From: Actinomycetes bacterium
GTDB lineage: Bacteria; Actinomycetota; Acidimicrobiia; Acidimicrobiales; Acidimicrobiaceae
Assembly (NCBI GenBank): GCA_021819725.1
Contig: JAKAQR010000001.1
Coordinates: 186,001-250,000, forward strand
Length of the DNA stretch: 64,000 nt
Direction: 5' to 3'
Each line of letters begins with the position of its first letter. Positions within the stretch are counted from its first letter, which is position 1. Of this stretch, positions 18,370-27,024 are shown one piece after another. A model generated the notes under the pieces. The model made no database searches and had not been told where the DNA came from. It saw only the letters and a program-made list of their open reading frames with translations. Position numbers and translations under genes: made by a program.

Positions 18370-18816
18370 GCTCCTCACCCTATCCGGATCCCTCTTGCCC
18401 TCGCGAACACCACGCATAGATCAACGTTGAGTCGAATCCATGGAAACAGCCGCGTTCCTCTGGGAAATCACGCCTCCAACCGCGCTCGAAGGGCATCGCA
18501 ACGCTAGTATCAATACTATGGTTCTTTAACTGCGCCGCTGCTATCTCACCAGTTCGATCTCCCCCAGTTCGATCTCCCCAGTTCGATCTCCCCAGTTCGA
18601 TCTCCCCAGTTCGATCTCCCCAGTTCGATCTCGTGGGGCAAGGACGTCACCCACCGCCTGGGACCTGCTCTCGCCGGACCTGCAGTTTGACCAGATGCCA
18701 TGTGTGCGCAGACACGGATCGCAGTTGGTCCCATCCAGATCTCTCTACTCTTACGAGCCGCTCCTACCACCAAGACCGGAATCGGTCGCTGACACCAAAC
18801 CTGACAGAGGAAAACA
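18370..18816. other. Intergenic region between divergent genes
   Basis: About 450 bp between the kinase-like gene and the MFS gene. It holds the six-copy 14-bp tandem repeat and a good ribosome-binding site (AGAGGAAAACA) before the MFS ATG. Frames crossing it do not look coding. Confidence 0.6.
18551..18631. repeat. Six-copy 14-bp tandem repeat
   Basis: AGTTCGATCT occurs six times, separated by CCCCC once and CCCC four times, a 14-bp period (15 for the first step). The array ends about 185 bp before the MFS gene start and about 180 bp from the kinase-like gene start, in the divergent control region. Helical phasing is poor for a 10.5-bp turn (alternate sides), so side-by-side operators would not all face one way. 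Confidence 0.97.
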
Positions 18817-20088
18817 ATGCATTCACGTAGATCAATGATCGCTCGGGTCTCTGCGGTCGTCGTGACCTCGGGCCCGTTGTCCGCGGCGGGCGGTGCGGTC
18901 TGGCCTTACCTCATCCTCTATCTCCACTTCTCGCGCCACCTTTCTACCCCGCTCGCCGGTACCATCGTCGCCACAGAGGGTATTGCTACCCTGGCCGGGG
19001 CGCTCGTCGGTGGGATCCTTGTCGACCGTTTTGGTGCACGCAACACGGCAGCTCTCGGGACGGCCGTGGAGATTCTTGGCTATTTCCTGGTCTTTGCCGC
19101 TCGCACCCCTCCACTGTTCTTTGTCGCCTCACTGGTCTTTGGGTTCTCGAATGTCCGCTACTCCGCACGCAATGTCGCGACCTCAAACGCACTTCCCACC
19201 GACCTGCCGGCAACAAAGTTCTTCTCCTACGACTTCATGGCGTCCAATGCTGGCTTTGCGATTGGGACGCTGAGCGGTGGTCTTCTCATCGATCTCCACC
19301 GACCATCGACCTTCCTCGACCTCCTCGTCGTTGGCATGGCCTGCGGTGCTCTTGCAGGCGCGGCTTTTCTCTTATTACCCAATGATCGACATGTGAGTGA
19401 ACATCCGGTGGAACCCAGCTACCGAGAGGCGCTCACCGACCCACGGTTGCGTCTCTTCCTCGTCTTCGCAATCTTTCTCTCCTTCACCAGCTATGCTTCC
19501 TTCGATACTGGCATACCTGCACTGATCGGCATCGCGCTACACAAGTCACCCCAGGTCATTGCCATTGGCTTTGTCATCAACCCGATCCTCATCGTTGTGC
19601 TCCAACGACCCGTCTATTCCTTGGTGAGCAGGATGGGGTTTCGTCGAACTCTTCAGCTCACGGCGGTTGTCTTTGGGATCGCCTGGTTGGTCCCTCTCGC
19701 CACCGCGTACCGACACACGACGACCTTCGTGCTCATCGACCTCGCAATCTTTGCCGCCATCTTCGGCTTTGGCGAGATGTGCTATTCGCCGATCCGAACC
19801 CCGGTCCTCCTTGCACTCGCGCCAAAGCGCCTCCGTGGGCGCTACTTCGGGTTGAGTCAGTTTTCACGAGCGCTCGCCAACGTCATCGGTCCAGTGACTG
19901 CAACCGAAGCGGTCGGCCATGGTTTGGCCTACCTCTGGCTCGGCGGTCTCTGTGCCATCGGGTCCCTCAACGCATCGATTGGCAACCGACTTGGGCGTCA
20001 AATGGAACACCAGGTGGCCCCGAGCCCCGACGCGACTACTTCCTACAAGGATGACCAGATAACCGGGGATGGCCCTACGGCAGAGTGA
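18817..20088 (+). CDS. Major facilitator superfamily transporter
   Basis: 423 residues with about 12 predicted membrane helices. The GGILVDRFGARN segment in the first cytoplasmic loop is the MFS motif A, and a related pattern SLVSRMGFRRT occurs in the second half. The ATG has AGAGGAAAACA upstream. It is likely a proton-driven exporter in the drug-efflux type group, but the substrate cannot be predicted. It follows the six-copy repeat array and overlaps the convergent hydroxy-acid dehydrogenase gene by 14 bp. Confidence 0.88.
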   Translation: MHSRRSMIARVSAVVVTSGPLSAAGGAVWPYLILYLHFSRHLSTPLAGTIVATEGIATLAGALVGGILVDRFGARNTAALGTAVEILGYFLVFAARTPPLFFVASLVFGFSNVRYSARNVATSNALPTDLPATKFFSYDFMASNAGFAIGTLSGGLLIDLHRPSTFLDLLVVGMACGALAGAAFLLLPNDRHVSEHPVEPSYREALTDPRLRLFLVFAIFLSFTSYASFDTGIPALIGIALHKSPQVIAIGFVINPILIVVLQRPVYSLVSRMGFRRTLQLTAVVFGIAWLVPLATAYRHTTTFVLIDLAIFAAIFGFGEMCYSPIRTPVLLALAPKRLRGRYFGLSQFSRALANVIGPVTATEAVGHGLAYLWLGGLCAIGSLNASIGNRLGRQMEHQVAPSPDATTSYKDDQITGDGPTAE

Positions 20089-21283
20089 CAAAGCTAGGGT
20101 CGAGTTCGTTCACGGACCGCACCCCCAGCAGCTGCATCGTGCGTCGTACCTCACTGGCGAGGATTTCAATGCAACGATCCACCCCAGCCTCACCGCCGGC
20201 CATCAGACCATAGAGGTACGCGCGACCGACAAGCACGGCCTTCGCACCGAGAGCGAGGGCAGCCACGATATCAGCCCCACTCATCACACCTCCGTCGATT
20301 AAAATCTCCGTATCAGACCCGACCGCGTCGACGACCGATCTGAGCAACCGCAGCGGAACCGTCGCGCGATCGAGCTGTCTGCCACCGTGATTCGAGAGCA
20401 CGATCGCATCGACCCCGATACCCACGAGACGCTGCGCATCCTCAAGTCGTTGTACACCCTTAACGATCAACTTGCCACGCCAATGGTCTCGAAGGAAGGA
20501 GAGATCCTCAATGGTCGCCGATGGATCAAACATCTTGTTAATCAATGACCCAACCGTTCCTCCATATGCGTGCATGCTGGCGAACTCTAACGGAGGCGTC
20601 GTGATGAGATCGAACCACCAGGCTGGGTGCAACGCACCGTCGAGAAAGGTCTTTGCGCTAATCTGCGGGGGGATCGTCAGTCCGTTGTAGGCATCACGCA
20701 GCCGATTGCCAGCTACCGGAACGTCGACCGTGAGTACGAGCGCCTCATAACCGTGGGCCTCGGCACGGCGCAAAAAATCTAGACCCGCATCTCGATCACG
20801 CCAAAGATAGAGCTGGAACCACCTGCGCACGCTTGGTGCAGCGTAGGCCACATCTTCGATCGATGTGGTGCCCATCGTCGAGAGGGCGTAGGCGATACCT
20901 GCCCGCTCCGCCGCACGGGCGACCGCTGGTTCCCCCTCCGCACGCATCATCCGTGTAAAACCAGTGGGTGCCAGCGCGAAGGGTAGCGCACTCGTACCCC
21001 CAAGGAGTTCGATCGTGGTATCCACCTCACCCACATCACGCAAGATCCGCGGATGGAACGTAAGTGAACGGAACAGCTCCCGAGAGCGAGCCAGCGTCAC
21101 CTCACCGTCGGCAGCGCCATCGGTATAGTCAAAGACAGCTCTTGGTGTACGCAACCGTGCTAACGTGCGAAGATCGCCAATTGTCTGGGCGCGCTCCACC
21201 CTCGCACGCCAAAAGTCAAGTCGAGGAGTTCGCGGTACCAGCAATGCTTTGAGTGCCGCCACATCAGGTCGTTGACGCTTCAT
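20075..21283 (-). CDS. FMN-dependent alpha-hydroxy-acid dehydrogenase/oxidase (LldD family)
   Basis: 402 residues from ATG 21283, which follows a perfect GAAGGAGAGAGA. It oxidises an L-2-hydroxy acid such as lactate or glycolate with FMN. Family blocks: FDYTDGAADGEVTL, PTGFTRMMRAEGE, YALSTMGTTSIEDVA, WFQLYLWRDRD, LTVDVPVAGNRLRD, LIVKGVQ (FMN-contacting Lys), VLSNHGGRQLD (catalytic His) and DGGVMSGADIVAALALGAKAVLVGR. Relatives also work on modified peptide cofactors (mycofactocin), so lactate is not certain. No partner gene is adjacent. Confidence 0.9.
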   Translation of the reverse strand: MKRQRPDVAALKALLVPRTPRLDFWRARVERAQTIGDLRTLARLRTPRAVFDYTDGAADGEVTLARSRELFRSLTFHPRILRDVGEVDTTIELLGGTSALPFALAPTGFTRMMRAEGEPAVARAAERAGIAYALSTMGTTSIEDVAYAAPSVRRWFQLYLWRDRDAGLDFLRRAEAHGYEALVLTVDVPVAGNRLRDAYNGLTIPPQISAKTFLDGALHPAWWFDLITTPPLEFASMHAYGGTVGSLINKMFDPSATIEDLSFLRDHWRGKLIVKGVQRLEDAQRLVGIGVDAIVLSNHGGRQLDRATVPLRLLRSVVDAVGSDTEILIDGGVMSGADIVAALALGAKAVLVGRAYLYGLMAGGEAGVDRCIEILASEVRRTMQLLGVRSVNELDPSFVTLP

Positions 21284-21324
21284 TCTCTCTCCTTCGTTCA
21301 AACGGACAGCGAAACTCGATCCCT

Positions 21325-21366
21325 ACTCCTCAGCGGCATCACAACACTCCTCAGCGGCATCACAAC
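21325..21366. repeat. 21-bp perfect tandem duplication
   Basis: ACTCCTCAGCGGCATCACAAC occurs twice head to tail between the DinB-like gene and the hydroxy-acid dehydrogenase gene. The second copy overlaps the stop codon of the DinB-like gene, so the duplication probably left that protein unchanged. Confidence 0.97.
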
Positions 21367-21827
21367 GACTCCAGCTGGCTGGCATGCTCATGGAGATGGT
21401 CGATGCCAAACTCGGTCACGATCTCTTCGACCGTCATCGCCCCAAATTTTGGATGTATCCCCTTTTTGCGCAACTGCTCCGGACTCAACAATCGGCACAG
21501 ATCGCTCGTCGCTTCGGCCCGGAGATTGATCTCACTCCGAAGCTCATCCACCGCCAGTGTGGCACTTTGTTCTATTCTGGCAATCCGTTCTGGCGAACGT
21601 TTCAGCCTGCCAAAGGGTTCCTCCGGTTCGCCTGCGAGCACATGTAGGACCTCTGCCAACCAATACTCCAGCATCTCAGAGACGTGAGCGAGTATATGGA
21701 CAAGGTCCCATTGTTCACCGGTTTCAGGATCCGGCTCAGTCAGTCCATCCTCCTGGGCGGTGTCCATCGCCTCACGAAAATGCGCAAATGCCGCATGGAA
21801 TCGTGCGTCAAGTGTTCCCTCGAGCAT
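21360..21827 (-). CDS. DinB-like four-helix protein
   Basis: 155 residues from an ATG preceded by GGAGGAG. Helical throughout, with EQWDLVHILAHVSEMLEYWLAEV in the first half and a C-terminal GIDHLHEHASQLE; the spaced His residues are candidate metal ligands of the DinB/YfiT/maleylpyruvate-isomerase fold. Many actinobacterial relatives are thiol (mycothiol)-dependent transferases, but function is not established here. It is 77 bp upstream of the hydroxy-acid dehydrogenase gene on the same strand. Confidence 0.7.
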   Translation of the reverse strand: MLEGTLDARFHAAFAHFREAMDTAQEDGLTEPDPETGEQWDLVHILAHVSEMLEYWLAEVLHVLAGEPEEPFGRLKRSPERIARIEQSATLAVDELRSEINLRAEATSDLCRLLSPEQLRKKGIHPKFGAMTVEEIVTEFGIDHLHEHASQLESL

Positions 21828-22133
21828 GCCATCTCCTCCCCTCGTCGCAACCAGTTCGTAGCGAATCCAAACTGTTCTTCACTGTTACACGCTCCCACCA
21901 TCGGAGTCAACGCATCCCTCAAGCAATGCATACCCTTTGGCTATTGCTCCTCACTGAAACGACGACATCGCCGCAATGAACGGGCCAATGCGATGCCCGG
22001 AAAATCTCCAAGTAGCTGCAACGACTCGCCAGCGCACTATGACATCAAGGCTAGCACAGCGGTTCGCATCGATCCAATGAGTAGCTGGACTAAGTTACCT
22101 ATGAGCACTCATCTACCGCAAAGGAGCCTAGCA

Positions 22134-23135
22134 ATGGAAACGATCCGCGCACTCGTGGTCCGGGAGTCCACACCACTACCAACGGTTGCGGTCGAGACAC
22201 TCCCAACATCCACCTTGTACCAACGGCCGCTCAGGGTACGGGTCGCCTACTCGACTCTCAACTACAAAGATGGCATGGTCATGAGGGGACAGGGCAGACT
22301 CGTTCGCACCTACCCACATGTTCCCGGTGTCGATCTCGTTGGCCAAGTCCTATCGGACGCGACCGGCACCTATGCTCCGGGAGACTGGATCATCGCGACA
22401 GGCTTCCGCATCGGCGAACTCTATTGGGGAGGGTATGCCGAGGAGGCGTTTCTCGAGCCCGCTTGGGCGGTACGACTCCCCTCCTCGATGACACCACGAC
22501 AAGCGATGGGCATTGGCACCGCTGGCCTTACCGCCATGCTCGCCATCATGGCACTCGAGCACCTTAGCATCTTGCCTGGCTCACAAGCCCCATTGCTTGT
22601 CACCGGCGCAGCGGGAGGTGTTGGCTCCATCGCCATCGCCATTGCGAGTCGCCTCGGGTACATTGTCGCCGGCTCCACTGGGCGTGACACGGAGACTGAC
22701 TACCTTACACATCTTGGCGCATCGATCGTCATCCCTCGCAGCGATCTCGACAGCGGACCTGAACGTCCGCTAGAGTCAGAACACTGGCTCGGTTGCATCG
22801 ACTCGGTCGGCGGTCAGACCCTAGCACGCGTCCTTGCCCAGACAAAGAGCAACGGTGCCATCGCGTCGGTCGGTCTTGCTGGAGGGTCAAGCTTCACCGC
22901 ATCGGTCATGCCATTCCTCCTCCGCGGTGTCTCGATCGCCGGCATTGACTCAGTCAACGCTCCGCTGTCCGCACGTGAGATCGCTTGGGGACGCCTCGCT
23001 GATCTGCTTGACCCAGCGCTCCTAGAAGAGATGATCACCGAGATCAACCTCGAACAGCTACCGACCTATGCTGAAAAAATACTCGCAGGACAAGTTCGCG
23101 GGCGCGTGGTCGTGGCATTAGACACGAGTCTGTAG
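22134..23135 (+). CDS. acuI: Zinc-free alcohol-dehydrogenase-like quinone/acryloyl-CoA reductase (YhdH/AcuI family)
   Basis: 333 residues from ATG 22134, which follows AAAGGAGCCTAGCA; a frame extension back to 21684 is not credible. The medium-chain reductase fold is clear: STLNYKDGMVMRGQGR, HVPGVDLVGQV, GWGGYAEEA-like block YWGGYAEEAF, MGIGTAGLTAMLAI, VTGAAGGVGSIAIAI (NADPH site), STGRDTETDYLTHLGAS and IDSVNAP. This set is typical of YhdH/AcuI, NADPH-dependent reductases of acryloyl-CoA or quinones. It overlaps the convergent diguanylate cyclase gene by 18 bp. Confidence 0.85.
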   Translation: METIRALVVRESTPLPTVAVETLPTSTLYQRPLRVRVAYSTLNYKDGMVMRGQGRLVRTYPHVPGVDLVGQVLSDATGTYAPGDWIIATGFRIGELYWGGYAEEAFLEPAWAVRLPSSMTPRQAMGIGTAGLTAMLAIMALEHLSILPGSQAPLLVTGAAGGVGSIAIAIASRLGYIVAGSTGRDTETDYLTHLGASIVIPRSDLDSGPERPLESEHWLGCIDSVGGQTLARVLAQTKSNGAIASVGLAGGSSFTASVMPFLLRGVSIAGIDSVNAPLSAREIAWGRLADLLDPALLEEMITEINLEQLPTYAEKILAGQVRGRVVVALDTSL

Positions 23136-24122
23136 TCGTCCCTCAAGTGCTGTAAGGTCGATCGTCAACTTCTCTTGAGTTCCCATCGCCTCTTTACGCT
23201 GCGCCTTATCGGCGTACATCGCTTGATCGGCCTGCGAAAGCAGCGCAGCCAGGGACATCTTCTCACCCTCAAGCGCCGCAACTCCGATAGAGACCGGTAG
23301 TCGACGTGCATCGAAGAGGCGACGGAGCCGACGTGCGAGCTCCTCGGCGTTGATACGATCTGTCTGTGGTGCAAGGAGGGCGAACTCATCGCCACCAAGG
23401 CGACCGACGACATCCATCGCCCGTAGATTATCTCGGAGCGTTCGTGCAAACTTGATCAGGTAATCATCACCGGCCTCATGGCCATAGAGATCATTGACCG
23501 ATTTGAGACCATCGAGATCAAAGAGCAAGATCGCCATCGGTGCCGGATTCCGCGAAAGTCGACTGGCCTCCCGCTGCAACACCTCAAGGAAGCCGCGCCG
23601 ATTCAACAACTGCGTCAGAGGGTCGTTCGATGCCTGCTCTCCTAAGATAGCGAGCTGATCTGCCAGCGAACGAACCTGACGCTCGTAGTCGATGCCCATG
23701 GCGATCGTGAGCTCGATCATCCGGCAGAGCGCAATAAGCGTTGGACGTGGACAGCGCAGTTCGCGATTCGAAAAGACCACGGTGGCAAGATTCTCATCCC
23801 TTGTCGCCTCAAAAGGTACTAGATACAGTGAGGCTAACGGTGAAAACCCGATGTAGTCCGAGAAGATGCGGCCTGGCCCTGTGGGCTCAATTGGCACGGC
23901 CGCCGACAGATCAACGGCGTTCTCGAATTCGATGACATCACCTTCGCGCAAAATCCGGGGAACGACGCGAACCCTCTCGATCATGTACTTTGACTCGAGC
24001 CGCCTTGCCACCATCACGCCCATCGCACCGGCGGCCGTCATGAGCTGCTCGAGCAGGCCCATGAGCGCACTCTCACCACTGTTGCCCAGAACACCTATAT
24101 TGAGTGAATTCGATCGCTGCAT
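23118..24122 (-). CDS. Diguanylate cyclase with N-terminal GAF-like sensor
   Basis: 334 residues, no membrane segment. Residues 1-165 look like a GAF-type sensor domain. The GGDEF domain begins at DPLTQLLNRRGFL and has the intact active site GRLGGDEFALL, with FDLDGLKSVNDLYGHEAGD metal-binding block and SIGVAAL. The product would be c-di-GMP. No RxxD inhibitory site stands before GGDEF. A GAGGGG lies 8 nt before the ATG. The 3' end overlaps the acuI-like gene. Confidence 0.93.
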   Translation of the reverse strand: MQRSNSLNIGVLGNSGESALMGLLEQLMTAAGAMGVMVARRLESKYMIERVRVVPRILREGDVIEFENAVDLSAAVPIEPTGPGRIFSDYIGFSPLASLYLVPFEATRDENLATVVFSNRELRCPRPTLIALCRMIELTIAMGIDYERQVRSLADQLAILGEQASNDPLTQLLNRRGFLEVLQREASRLSRNPAPMAILLFDLDGLKSVNDLYGHEAGDDYLIKFARTLRDNLRAMDVVGRLGGDEFALLAPQTDRINAEELARRLRRLFDARRLPVSIGVAALEGEKMSLAALLSQADQAMYADKAQRKEAMGTQEKLTIDLTALEGRLQTRV

Positions 24123-24196
24123 TACACCAACCCCTCATGAGCTTCATCGGCCACTCACTGGCTAGCCTTAAAAACTAATCTTGCCTAAGGAGGGAT

Positions 24197-24604
24197 GTGT
24201 CTCGCGTCGAGCTGAGCGCTGTCGCGTTAGCACTTGGTGCTGCTATCGCGTGGGGAGCGTGGGGATTTCTCTCCGATCGTGCCTCGATCCGCGCTGCCCC
24301 GTTGACGCTCTGGGTGACAGTGGTGCTCGTCGAAGCGATAGCTGTCGTGCCAGTCGCCTTCTTCATACGACCCGCCTTCTCCTGGCTCACTATCGCTGCG
24401 GGTCTGGCCGGTACCGTCGGCTATGCCCTCTTTTTTCTTGCGTTACGAAGAGGTTCCAATGCTGCACCGCTTATCGCCATCACCGCCCTCTACCCAGCGA
24501 TCACCCTCCTACTACAGGTCGCCCTTACCAAAGTCGCGCTCCATCCTCGCCAGCTCATAGGCCTGGCGCTCGCTATCATCGCCATAGCCTTGATAGCGCT
24601 ATGA
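24197..24604 (+). CDS. Half-size EamA/DMT-type membrane transporter
   Basis: 135 residues from GTG 24197, just after AAGGAGG (spacing of only 3 nt; no better start in frame). Four to five membrane helices make up a single EamA-like repeat: ALGAAIAWGAWGFLSDRAS, GYALFFLALRRGSNAA and ITALYPAITLLLQVAL. Usual EamA carriers have two such repeats; a single-repeat protein must dimerise, like small multidrug resistance proteins. Its stop overlaps the start of an ABC ATPase gene as ATGA, so the two are likely co-translated. Substrate unknown. Confidence 0.78.
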   Translation: MSRVELSAVALALGAAIAWGAWGFLSDRASIRAAPLTLWVTVVLVEAIAVVPVAFFIRPAFSWLTIAAGLAGTVGYALFFLALRRGSNAAPLIAITALYPAITLLLQVALTKVALHPRQLIGLALAIIAIALIAL

Positions 24605-25407
24605 CCAACTGCGATCAACCTTCCATCATCCACATGCAACACGCCCACCTGGTACGAGGTGAGGCCAGCATCTTTCGCGACCTATCCCTCACCCTCGATA
24701 GCGGACAACGTCTAGCCATCTTAGGGCCGAACGGCATCGGGAAAACTTCGCTCGCGATGGTGCTTGCCGGGAGGCTCCGATTGAGCCGAGGCGCGCTTCA
24801 CCTCCTGGGGGTTAACGTGCACGAGACCGATATCAGAGCCTTACGTCCAAGGATTGGATACTTCTCGGACGAGCTGACCTCACGGCTCGCCCCAGACATG
24901 ACGGCCGAAGAGGTGGTTGCCCTTGGTCGGTTCTCCGGTCTACGCCGTGAATGGTTTGTGCTCGATGACCATGACCGGCTCGAAGCCAGACACCTCCTCG
25001 AACTTGTCGGTCTTGACGACTACGCGCAACGACCACTCGACTCGCTCTCCTCGGGTCAACGCCAGCGAGTTCTCCTGGCGCGTTCCTTTTGCGGCACGCC
25101 ACGTTTAACCGTGCTCGATGAACCGACCTCTCACCTCGATCTCGTCGCCCGCGAACAGATGATCGAAGCGCTTGAACGCATCCTCGACCAACATCACCAC
25201 AACGGTGCGCTCGTCATGGTGGCGCATCATCTCGAGGATCTACCGATCTCGATCACTCATACGCTGGTGATGAGTGAGCATGGGTACTGGTTTGGCCCCG
25301 CAGATGAAGTGCTTACCTCGGCAACACTCACCAAAGCCTTCCATCATCCCATTGAGGTGCATCAACTCGCAGGTCGTCGTATCGCTACCGCACTCCGACA
25401 GCCATGA
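24601..25407 (+). CDS. ABC-type ATPase (orphan ATP-binding protein)
   Basis: 268 residues from ATG 24601. Walker A GPNGIGKTS near residue 43, Q loop in the FSDELTSRLAPDMTAEE region, signature LSSGQRQRVLLA near 150, Walker B LTVLDEPTSHLDL near 170, and switch His VMVAHH. It is a single nucleotide-binding domain with no permease or binding protein next to it, resembling the YlmA-like orphan group. It overlaps the half-EamA gene by 4 nt. It may energise or regulate a distant permease; joint work with the EamA-like protein is speculative. Confidence 0.88.
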   Translation: MTNCDQPSIIHMQHAHLVRGEASIFRDLSLTLDSGQRLAILGPNGIGKTSLAMVLAGRLRLSRGALHLLGVNVHETDIRALRPRIGYFSDELTSRLAPDMTAEEVVALGRFSGLRREWFVLDDHDRLEARHLLELVGLDDYAQRPLDSLSSGQRQRVLLARSFCGTPRLTVLDEPTSHLDLVAREQMIEALERILDQHHHNGALVMVAHHLEDLPISITHTLVMSEHGYWFGPADEVLTSATLTKAFHHPIEVHQLAGRRIATALRQP

Positions 25408-25506
25408 CGCTCGCGGGCCACCGATAGCACGACGCGAGCAGACGGTGACACCAACCAGACCCCCAGTGCGATCACGGAACTGCGTTGTGGCAAGCGCGAT
25501 CGAGTG

Positions 25507-26025
25507 CTACTCCAAACGAATCAACTCATTTCGATAGCGCCGTGCATTAGCGACATAGAGCGCGACGGCCTCAGCAAAGGCTCCTTCAGGGACGCGATCC
25601 GGAACGATCGTCGCTGGGACCCCTAACGCCATAGCAAATGAGGGAACATCGGTATCATTCGTTACCATTGCATTTGCTCCAACCAACGCATGCTCATGGA
25701 TCCGGACGCGGTGCAGGACGACTGAGGAGGAACCAATCAGACAGTGGTCCTCGACGACGCAACCCTCAAGATGCACGAGATGCCCCACGACACATTCGGC
25801 GCCAACCACGGTCGGGAGCTCTGCGGTGGCATGGATAACGGTTCCGTCCTGCACGGACGTCTGGGCACCTATCTCGATGCGGCCGTAGTCGCCTCGCAAC
25901 ACCGCATGTGGCCAGACCGACGCTTCTTCACCAATCACCACCGAACCAATGATGACGGCGTCGGGGTGGACGAACGCCGAAGCGGCGATCCGTGGAATCT
26001 GGCTACCAAGACTATAAATAGGCAT
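25507..26025 (-). CDS. Gamma-carbonic-anhydrase-like hexapeptide protein
   Basis: 172 residues with left-handed beta-helix hexapeptide repeats (VIIGSVVIGEEASVWPHAVLRG type) and a C-terminal helix. His65 in TVIHAT and His82 in VGH match two of the usual metal ligands of the gamma class. The third, normally in LHGC, is Glu87 here (HLEGC), with an extra His85. It may still bind metal in a changed site, or be an acyltransferase-like or structural relative. Carbonic anhydrase activity is therefore uncertain. It is a single gene with a putative leaderless promoter and divergent from the SCO6745-type gene. Confidence 0.85.
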   Translation of the reverse strand: MPIYSLGSQIPRIAASAFVHPDAVIIGSVVIGEEASVWPHAVLRGDYGRIEIGAQTSVQDGTVIHATAELPTVVGAECVVGHLVHLEGCVVEDHCLIGSSSVVLHRVRIHEHALVGANAMVTNDTDVPSFAMALGVPATIVPDRVPEGAFAEAVALYVANARRYRNELIRLE

Positions 26026-26031
26026 AGACCT

Positions 26032-26037
26032 AGGTTA
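26032..26037 (-). promoter_or_regulatory. Putative leaderless -10 box of the gamma-CA-like gene
   Basis: TAACCT, then 6 nt, then the ATG at 26025, with no Shine-Dalgarno sequence. No consensus -35 at 17-18 nt. Confidence 0.5.
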
Positions 26038-26127
26038 GCTACACCACTCGATCCCCACTGCTACCCGTTCACGACCACAAGAGAACGCTGCGATACCTAT
26101 CATTGGCCTAAGCCCAACCATGGCTAC

Positions 26128-26133
26128 TAGCCT
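26128..26133 (+). promoter_or_regulatory. Putative leaderless -10 box of the SCO6745-type gene
   Basis: TAGCCT, then 6 nt, then ATG 26140, with no Shine-Dalgarno sequence. GCCTAAGC also occurs about 25 bp upstream. Confidence 0.5.
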
Positions 26134-26139
26134 AAGCAT

Positions 26140-27024
26140 ATGGATCGCAATGAACGCTACGCAAGCTCGCTGAAAGTTTGGGCTCAGCTCGAGACATTTC
26201 ACGACCTCACCTACTTCGCTAAAGAGTGTCGCGAGAGCTATAAGACGCTCGGCGTTGCCGACTCATGGGCCCGTTACTTCGGGGGACGTGCCGCGCCGAT
26301 GGGTCAGGTCGAACCCGGAGTGGTTACCGCCGCGTTCTATAGTTTTTCGCATCACAATGTCGAAGCTGCCATCCCATCGGTGTGGAAGATTGCCACCCCG
26401 GAACAGTTCATCGCCGCTCGATTCCAGGGCATCCTCGCTACCTGGGATCGCATCATGGGATCATCAACGCTCGCTCCCAGCGCAGAGGTTCTCGCACGCG
26501 CCACTCGAATCGCAACCAAGATCTCTCGGCATGGCGAACGCGATGGACACCCTCTCTATGCCGCCAACCTATCCGTGCAACCACCAGATGATCCGAGGTC
26601 ACAACTCTTCCATGCGGCCACCCTCATCCGCGAGTACCGAGGAGATTGCCACAATAGCCTCCTCGCCGTCAATCAAATCAACGGTTGTGAGGCACATATC
26701 CTCATGGTGGCGATCGGGGCCGAGCAGCGCTCCACTGCACAGACATCAAGAGGTTACACCGATGCCGAATGGACCCATGGCATCGAGAACCTCACGCATC
26801 GTGGTCTCATTGCCAAAGATGAAACCATCACACCGGAGGGGCGATCCTTCCGTAGCGATCTCGAGCGACGAACAAATCTGTTGATGGCTCCGCTCTTTGA
26901 TGTGGTCTCCGATGGGGAACTAGCCGAGCTCCAAGCACTGGCCGCTCCCATCGAGATGGCGATACACGACTCAGGATCTCTACCCACCTTCCAGCGAGTT
27001 CACGAGTTGCTCGCCTCCTCCTAA
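26140..27024 (+). CDS. SCO6745-family protein (SalK-like)
   Basis: 294 residues. The N-terminal half has the family pattern FHDLTYFAKECRESY, SWARYFGGRAAPMG and AAFYSFSHHNVEAAIP. The C-terminal half holds a MarR-like winged-helix portion (YTDAEWTHGIENLTHRGLI, ITPEGRSFRSDLERRTN). Members are widespread in actinobacteria and their molecular function is not settled; the related SalK name comes from a lantibiotic locus. It is a single gene and probably cytosolic. Confidence 0.75.
   Translation: MDRNERYASSLKVWAQLETFHDLTYFAKECRESYKTLGVADSWARYFGGRAAPMGQVEPGVVTAAFYSFSHHNVEAAIPSVWKIATPEQFIAARFQGILATWDRIMGSSTLAPSAEVLARATRIATKISRHGERDGHPLYAANLSVQPPDDPRSQLFHAATLIREYRGDCHNSLLAVNQINGCEAHILMVAIGAEQRSTAQTSRGYTDAEWTHGIENLTHRGLIAKDETITPEGRSFRSDLERRTNLLMAPLFDVVSDGELAELQALAAPIEMAIHDSGSLPTFQRVHELLASS

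Noticed and set aside
18551..18631. CRISPR array
   Set aside because: The unit is only 14 bp with no unique spacers and no cas genes nearby.
21684..22133. Long N-terminal extension of the AcuI-like frame
   Set aside because: The 150 extra residues have no family match and a strong AAAGGAG ribosome site stands before ATG 22134.
24181..24600. N-terminal extension of the ABC ATPase frame
   Set aside because: It runs out of frame through the EamA-like gene, and ATG 24601 fits the ATPase fold and the ATGA overlap.
25411..25441. GCTCGCG/CGCGAGC inverted repeat after the ABC ATPase gene
   Set aside because: Only a 7-bp stem with a long loop and no T run; too weak for a terminator call.
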